From DASSLY01 sp035689185 (lineage in GTDB: Bacteria; Actinomycetota; Actinomycetes; Actinomycetales; Dermatophilaceae), in contig DASSLY010000069.1 of NCBI GenBank assembly GCA_035689185.1, positions 25,920 to 89,919 of the forward strand: a stretch of 64,000 bases of DNA, given 5' to 3'. A program made the position numbers and the translations under genes. Within the stretch, counting starts at the first letter, position 1. Each line of letters begins with the position of its first letter. The notes below the pieces were generated by a model that was given only the letters and a program-made list of their open reading frames with translations, was not told where the DNA came from and did no database searches. This document shows, piece by piece, positions 60,228 to 64,000 of the stretch.

Positions 60228-61139
60228 TCAGCTCGGGCGGCGACGCTGGGAGCCCTTCACCACCTGAGTGCGCGCCGCCTTGTCGTGCAGGGCCTGCCGG
60301 CGCGGGTCCCACAGCGGCCACAGCGAGTCCACCAACCCGAACACCGAGCCGAGCAGGCTGAACACCGAGAGGAGGGGGCTGAGCGAGGAGACCACAGATG
60401 CCAGCCGGGACAGGTCCTTCACCAGCCAACGCAGGACGGCCTGCGCCAGCGGGGGCGGCCCGGGTCGTTCGACGGGCCTGACGCTGATGCCGACCACCCG
60501 CTTGCCCACGGTGGCGCCGACGGCGGTAATGAGCCCGATCTCGTAGACGGCGTAGACCACAGCCGTCAGCAGGGTGGCCCGGCCGAGCGAGCTGACCAGC
60601 AGGTCAGGGACTACCGGCGCGGTCGACCCGCCGGCCTCGGCGGCCCGGACGACCTCCTCGACATAGCGGGCCAGGCTGCTGCTCGCCGCCTGGTAGCTGC
60701 CCCAGGTCAACGGAAGGGAGGCCAGGAGCACGACGAACCAGTCCAGCACCCGGGCCAGCACCCGCTGCCACCACCCGGCCAGAGGCACGCCGTCAAGGGT
60801 CGTCGGGAGAGGCCGGCCGATATGCAGGCGCTCCCACTGCTGACCCGGTTGCTGCGCCGGCGGCGCAGCGGGGTATGGCGAGTACCCGCCGGGCTGCGAG
60901 CTCTCCCCGCCGGCCGGCGAACCCGGCCGTGTCCATGCCGGGGGCGGGAAGGACGGCTGAGGTGGCGGTGACGCTGGCCGCCCGCGCCCGGCGGGGTCGT
61001 CCGCCATACCGATCGTGGACGCCCCCAGCGTCGGTGAGGTTCGCGGCACCACGTGCCGGGTCCACATGACGCCGTCCCAGTAGCGGAGCTGGGACGGGTC
61101 GTCCGGGTCGTCGTACCAGCCGGCCGCCTGCTCGGTCAT
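60228..61139 (-). CDS. DUF2510/RDD-family membrane protein
   Basis: A 303-residue protein. Residues 5-35 form a DUF2510 unit (AAGWYDDPDDPSQLRYWDGV). A proline-rich linker of about 85 residues follows, then an RDD domain with three or four transmembrane helices, beginning LAGWWQRVLARVLDWFVVLL and including GKRVVGISVRPVE. RDD proteins are linked to ion exchange or envelope functions, but the substrate is unknown. The ATG at 61139 (MTEQAAGW) matches the DUF2510 start. Confidence 0.88.
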   Translation of the reverse strand: MTEQAAGWYDDPDDPSQLRYWDGVMWTRHVVPRTSPTLGASTIGMADDPAGRGRPASPPPQPSFPPPAWTRPGSPAGGESSQPGGYSPYPAAPPAQQPGQQWERLHIGRPLPTTLDGVPLAGWWQRVLARVLDWFVVLLASLPLTWGSYQAASSSLARYVEEVVRAAEAGGSTAPVVPDLLVSSLGRATLLTAVVYAVYEIGLITAVGATVGKRVVGISVRPVERPGPPPLAQAVLRWLVKDLSRLASVVSSLSPLLSVFSLLGSVFGLVDSLWPLWDPRRQALHDKAARTQVVKGSQRRRPS

Positions 61140-61197
61140 GACCCCAGCCTGCCATGCGATCCCGGCCGGGACCGCCGCCGGAACCGCCCGGCAGGCG

Positions 61198-61503
61198 CTA
61201 CTGCTCGTCGCCGCCGGAGTCGGGGATGCCCTCGTAGATCGCCTTGCAGGTGGGGCACACCGGGAACTTCTTGGGGTCACGGCCGGGCACCCACACCTTG
61301 CCGCACAGGGCAACCACCGGCTCGCCGGACAGGGCCGACTCGAGGATCTTCTCCTTGCGCACGTAGTGCGCGAACCGCTCGTGGTCGCCAGGCTCTTGGA
61401 CCTGCTCCTGCACCTGCTCCCGCTCCAGCACCGAGGTGCGGGTCGCCGGCCCGGCCGGGTGGGGCTGGGGCTGCGTGGGTCGGCCGGGTTCGTCGAGGCT
61501 CAT
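61198..61503 (-). CDS. DUF3039 domain protein
   Basis: A 101-residue protein with the DUF3039 core: DHERFAHYVRKEKILESALS, PVVALCGKVWVPGRDPKKFP and VCPTCKAIYEGI. The two cysteine pairs (C..., CPTC) could bind zinc. The family is universal in actinobacteria and uncharacterised. The start region is duplicated 68 bp upstream (see the repeat entry). Confidence 0.92.
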   Translation of the reverse strand: MSLDEPGRPTQPQPHPAGPATRTSVLEREQVQEQVQEPGDHERFAHYVRKEKILESALSGEPVVALCGKVWVPGRDPKKFPVCPTCKAIYEGIPDSGGDEQ

Positions 61504-61591
61504 GCCCGGCAGTCTAGGGACGAGACGCCGACGACCCAGGTGGTCGCGCCGAGCAACCGTTCGAGGCTCATGCCCGGCAGTCTAGGGACGA
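61493..61591. repeat. 31-bp direct repeat at the DUF3039 start
   Basis: The 31 bases at 61493-61523, which include the ATG and first codons of the DUF3039 gene plus 20 bp upstream, recur exactly at 61561-61591. The second copy holds an orphan start codon that soon runs out of frame. It looks like a recent local duplication of a translation-start region. Confidence 0.85.
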
Positions 61592-61596
61592 CCGGC

Positions 61597-62163
61597 TTAG
61601 TTCATCGACGGGTCGTCCGGGAAGCTCGCGACCCAGGAGAGCGGGCCCGGCTGCCGGGACAGCACCTGCCGCCACAGGTCCTCCGGTGAGGCGGTGAACG
61701 TGTCGGCCGTCTCGGCGTCCAGCACGTACCACCCGCCGGCTCGGATCTCCGCCTCCAGCTGCCCAGGCGACCACCCGGCATACCCGGCGAAGATCCGCAG
61801 GGCGCCGACCTCGGGCATCACCAGCACCGGCGGCGCGTCGAGGTCCAGCAGGCCGACGCCGCGGAACAACCGCCGCACGCCCATCGGCTCGCCGTCGCCG
61901 GGGACGAGCACCAGCCCCAGCGCGGAGTCCAGCTCCACCGGCCCGCCTTGGAACAGCCGGTCGGGTGCGCTGACGTGCGGCTGCCACGGCGGCAGCACCG
62001 CGCCGACCGGGGCATCCAGCGGCCGGTTCAGCACCACGCCCTGGGCACCGTGCTCGTCGTGGTGGAGCACCAGGACCACGCTGCGGCGGAAGACGTCACC
62101 CCCGGTGCTGGGGGTGGCCACGAGCAGGCGGCCGGTGAGGTAGTTCTCCTCCACGGACCGCAT
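61597..62163 (-). CDS. YqgE/AlgH family protein
   Basis: A 188-residue DUF179 protein: GRLLVATPSTGGDVFRRSVV, VLNRPLDAPV, LFQGGPVELD, VRIFAGYAGWSPGQLEAEI-like and SWVASFPDDPSMN are the family landmarks. The function is unknown, although a link to transcription of alginate genes was proposed in Pseudomonas. It stands alone between DUF3039 and the DEAD-box helicase. Confidence 0.93.
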   Translation of the reverse strand: MRSVEENYLTGRLLVATPSTGGDVFRRSVVLVLHHDEHGAQGVVLNRPLDAPVGAVLPPWQPHVSAPDRLFQGGPVELDSALGLVLVPGDGEPMGVRRLFRGVGLLDLDAPPVLVMPEVGALRIFAGYAGWSPGQLEAEIRAGGWYVLDAETADTFTASPEDLWRQVLSRQPGPLSWVASFPDDPSMN

Positions 62164-62239
62164 TGTCCTCGAATGAGCTCCGGTGGGTCGCCGGCCGCGC
62201 CGCGCGTCACGTCGCTGAGTCAGGACCAGCCCTCACTCA

Positions 62240-64000
62240 TCACCTGCGGTCGCGGGCCGGGCCGCTGCCCGCCCGGCGCCGGTCGCGACCAACGGGGCGA
62301 CGCTGCCGTCGCTGCTCCCCCTCGAGCACCCGCCGCAGCTGGCTGTCCAGGATCGGCACCCCGCTGGGGATCCGGGCGCCGGTGGTCTCGCGCAGGTGCA
62401 TGTCCCCGGGGGCCGCGCGGAACGGCACCACCTCAACCCCGGCCTCGCGGGCGAGCTGCTCCATGCTCCGCTTCTGGTGGGGCAGCGCCAGGGTCACCAC
62501 GGTGCCGGCATCCCCGGCCCGCGCGGTGCGCCCGGCTCGGTGCAGGTAGTCCTTGTGGTCCTTGGGCGGGTCCACCTGCAGCACCACGCCGACGTCGTCG
62601 ACGTGGATGCCACGGGCGGCGACGTCGGTAGCGACCAGGACCGGCAGCGTTCCGTCCCGGAACGCCGAGAGCACCCGGTTGCGGGCCCCCTGCCCCAGGC
62701 CGCCGTGCAACGCGGCGGCGAACACGCCCTGCTCACGCAGCTGCTCGGCGACCCGGTCGGCACCGAGCTTGGTGCGCACGAACACCAGGGTGCGCCCGGC
62801 CCGGCCGGCGACCTCCGCGGTCACCGCCTTCTTCTGCGCCGGCTCCACCAGCACGACGTGGTGGGCCATGGTGGTGACACTGGCGGTGGCCGCGTCGGTG
62901 GAGTGGGTGACCGGGTCGACCAGGTAACGCTGCACCACCGCGTCGATGCCCCGGTCCAGGGTGGCCGAGAACAGCAGCCGCTGCCCGCCCGCCGGCACCA
63001 GATCCAGGATTTCGGTGATCGCCTCCAGGAAGCCCATCTCGGCCATGTGGTCGGCCTCGTCCAGCACCGCGATCTGGACCTGGCTCAGGTCCGCGGCACC
63101 ACGCTCCACCAGGTCGCTGAGCCGCCCCGGGGTGGCGACCAGCAGGTCCACTCCCCGTTCCAGTGCTTGCAGCTGCGGGGTGTACGGCATGCCGCCGGCC
63201 ACCAGCTTGTGGCTGAGCCCGAGCGTGTGCACGGCGGGCCGCAGCGCGTCGCCGACCTGCATGGCCAGCTCCCGGGTCGGGGTCAGCACGATCGCGCGCG
63301 GCTGGTGCGGCGCCGCCGTGGGCCCGGCCGCGAGCCGGACCAGCATCGGCAGGCCGAACGCCAGCGTCTTGCCCGACCCGGTGCGCCCGCGGCCGAGCAC
63401 GTCCCGTCCGGCGAGCGCGTCCGGGATGGTGGCCGCCTGGATCGGGAAGGGGGTGGTGATCCCGTCCTGGGCCAGCCGGCGCACCAGCCGGTCCGGCAGG
63501 CCCAGCGCGGCGAACCCGTTGCCGGCGATCTCCTGCGTCACCTCCACCACCGGCTCGTATGCCGGGTGCTCGGCCCGCTGACGCGGCTCGCCCTGCGTGC
63601 CCGGTACCGGGCGCCGTGCCTTCTGGGGTCCGTCCTGAGGTCGATGCTGAGATCCGTGCTGAGGTCGGCGCTGGGGGGTGTCCTGGGGGTAGCGGTCGTG
63701 GCTGTCGCCGGCGCCGCGGACCCAGCGCGGCGACTTCTCCCCCCGGCTGGCGAACCGCTCCGGCCGGTGCGGGGGCTGCTCCCGCCGAGCGCCGGGCCGG
63801 GCAGAGCCGGTGCCGGGCCGGGCAGAGCCGGCGCCGGTGCCGGTGCCGGGCCGGGCAGAGCCGGTGCCGGGCCGGGCAGAGCCGGCGCCGGCGGTGCGCT
63901 GGAAACGCTGCGCGCGCGCCGAGTGGTCATCCCCGTTCCGGCCACCGTCCCAGCCGGCCGGGCCCTGCCGGGTCCGCGCGTCGCGACGGTCGTCGCGACG
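62240..64000 (-). CDS. DEAD-box RNA helicase (5' end beyond right edge)
   Basis: At least 586 residues; the frame stays open from a possible GTG at 63550 to the last base, so the true start is outside. The helicase core is complete: Q-motif GITTPFPIQAATIPDALAGR, Walker A GRTGSGKT, PTRELA, DEAD in IAVLDEADHMAEMGF, SAT in FSATLDRGID, and HRAGRTARAG. The N-terminal 150 residues are low-complexity, rich in Arg, Gln, Pro and Gly, with four copies of a seven-residue repeat (GSARPGT type). The family acts in RNA remodelling or ribosome assembly. Such tails often bind RNA. Confidence 0.93.
   Translation of the reverse strand, partial: RRDDRRDARTRQGPAGWDGGRNGDDHSARAQRFQRTAGAGSARPGTGSARPGTGTGAGSARPGTGSARPGARREQPPHRPERFASRGEKSPRWVRGAGDSHDRYPQDTPQRRPQHGSQHRPQDGPQKARRPVPGTQGEPRQRAEHPAYEPVVEVTQEIAGNGFAALGLPDRLVRRLAQDGITTPFPIQAATIPDALAGRDVLGRGRTGSGKTLAFGLPMLVRLAAGPTAAPHQPRAIVLTPTRELAMQVGDALRPAVHTLGLSHKLVAGGMPYTPQLQALERGVDLLVATPGRLSDLVERGAADLSQVQIAVLDEADHMAEMGFLEAITEILDLVPAGGQRLLFSATLDRGIDAVVQRYLVDPVTHSTDAATASVTTMAHHVVLVEPAQKKAVTAEVAGRAGRTLVFVRTKLGADRVAEQLREQGVFAAALHGGLGQGARNRVLSAFRDGTLPVLVATDVAARGIHVDDVGVVLQVDPPKDHKDYLHRAGRTARAGDAGTVVTLALPHQKRSMEQLAREAGVEVVPFRAAPGDMHLRETTGARIPSGVPILDSQLRRVLEGEQRRQRRPVGRDRRRAGSGPARDRR
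63791..63886. repeat. 21-bp in-frame tandem repeat in the DEAD-box helicase gene
   Basis: Four copies of a 21-bp unit, starting GCCGGGCCGGGCAGAGCCGG, lie at 63791-63811, 63812-63832, 63845-63865 and 63866-63886, with a 12-bp spacer between the second and third. Each unit adds seven residues, so gain or loss of copies keeps the frame. It probably varies between strains by slippage. Confidence 0.85.

Overview
High-GC actinobacterial DNA. The core genes on the right (tdh-kbl, clpS-DUF2017, murI, rph-rdgB, DUF3039, DUF3618) suggest a member of the Micrococcales, perhaps near the Intrasporangiaceae/Dermatophilaceae; this placement is inference. The window has two unlike parts. Bases 1 to about 40,000 are most of an integrative and conjugative element (ICE) loaded with defence cargo. 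From tRNA-Lys(CTT) at 40535 to the right edge is ordinary chromosome.

Left part, the ICE. A leftward transfer operon (10400 to 1) reads: ArdC-like antirestriction protein, primase-polymerase, DUF2637/HTH protein, small basic protein, alpha-helical protein, ParB-like protein, TcpC-like membrane protein, lysozyme/M23 cell-wall hydrolase, two DUF6112 membrane proteins and a TrbL/VirB6-like channel protein cut by the left edge. A HEPN-type (TIGR02391) gene sits on the opposite strand between the two DUF6112 genes. Divergent from the transfer operon, across a 311-bp control region with four palindromic operators, is a four-gene module: EspR-like XRE regulator, ImmA-like metallopeptidase, seven-helix membrane protein (MAB_1171c/DUF6545) and an anchored alpha/beta hydrolase. 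I read it as a candidate signal-responsive switch for the element.

Next is a complete type 1 BREX operon (13942-26617: HTH gene, a 50-codon frame, brxA, brxB, brxC, pglX, pglZ, brxL), joined through a 17-codon frame to a PHP/AAA ATPase of the TrlF family. Directly after the TrlF stop lies a remnant of the 5' part of a cytosine methyltransferase gene, probably the scar where this cargo entered. Then come the MobF relaxase-helicase and a small membrane protein typical of these elements. A second, leftward cargo island (39326-33897) has four tightly packed genes: an unknown protein, an XRE-ImmA fusion, a DUF2188 protein and a DEAH helicase with a possible C-terminal nuclease fold. A small HTH gene and a perfect 17-bp hairpin lie near the right edge of the element. 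No integrase and no attachment-site pair are visible, so the exact end is not fixed.

Right part, the chromosome. tRNA-Lys; tdh-kbl threonine catabolism; a DUF3618-GroES-like-P450 operon; a Bcp peroxiredoxin; tRNA-Leu(TAG); a 1,278-residue secreted propeller/FN3 protein; a membrane sulfite-oxidase-like molybdoenzyme; murI-MBL and rph-rdgB; an AlbA/Schlafen-type regulator with its own palindromic operator; clpS-DUF2017; pncB-pncA NAD salvage; DUF2510/RDD, DUF3039 and YqgE genes; and a DEAD-box RNA helicase cut by the right edge. The word GGCATAC/GTATGCC is frequent here (about 19 by eye) and rare in the ICE (about 3), an independent sign that the left part is foreign.
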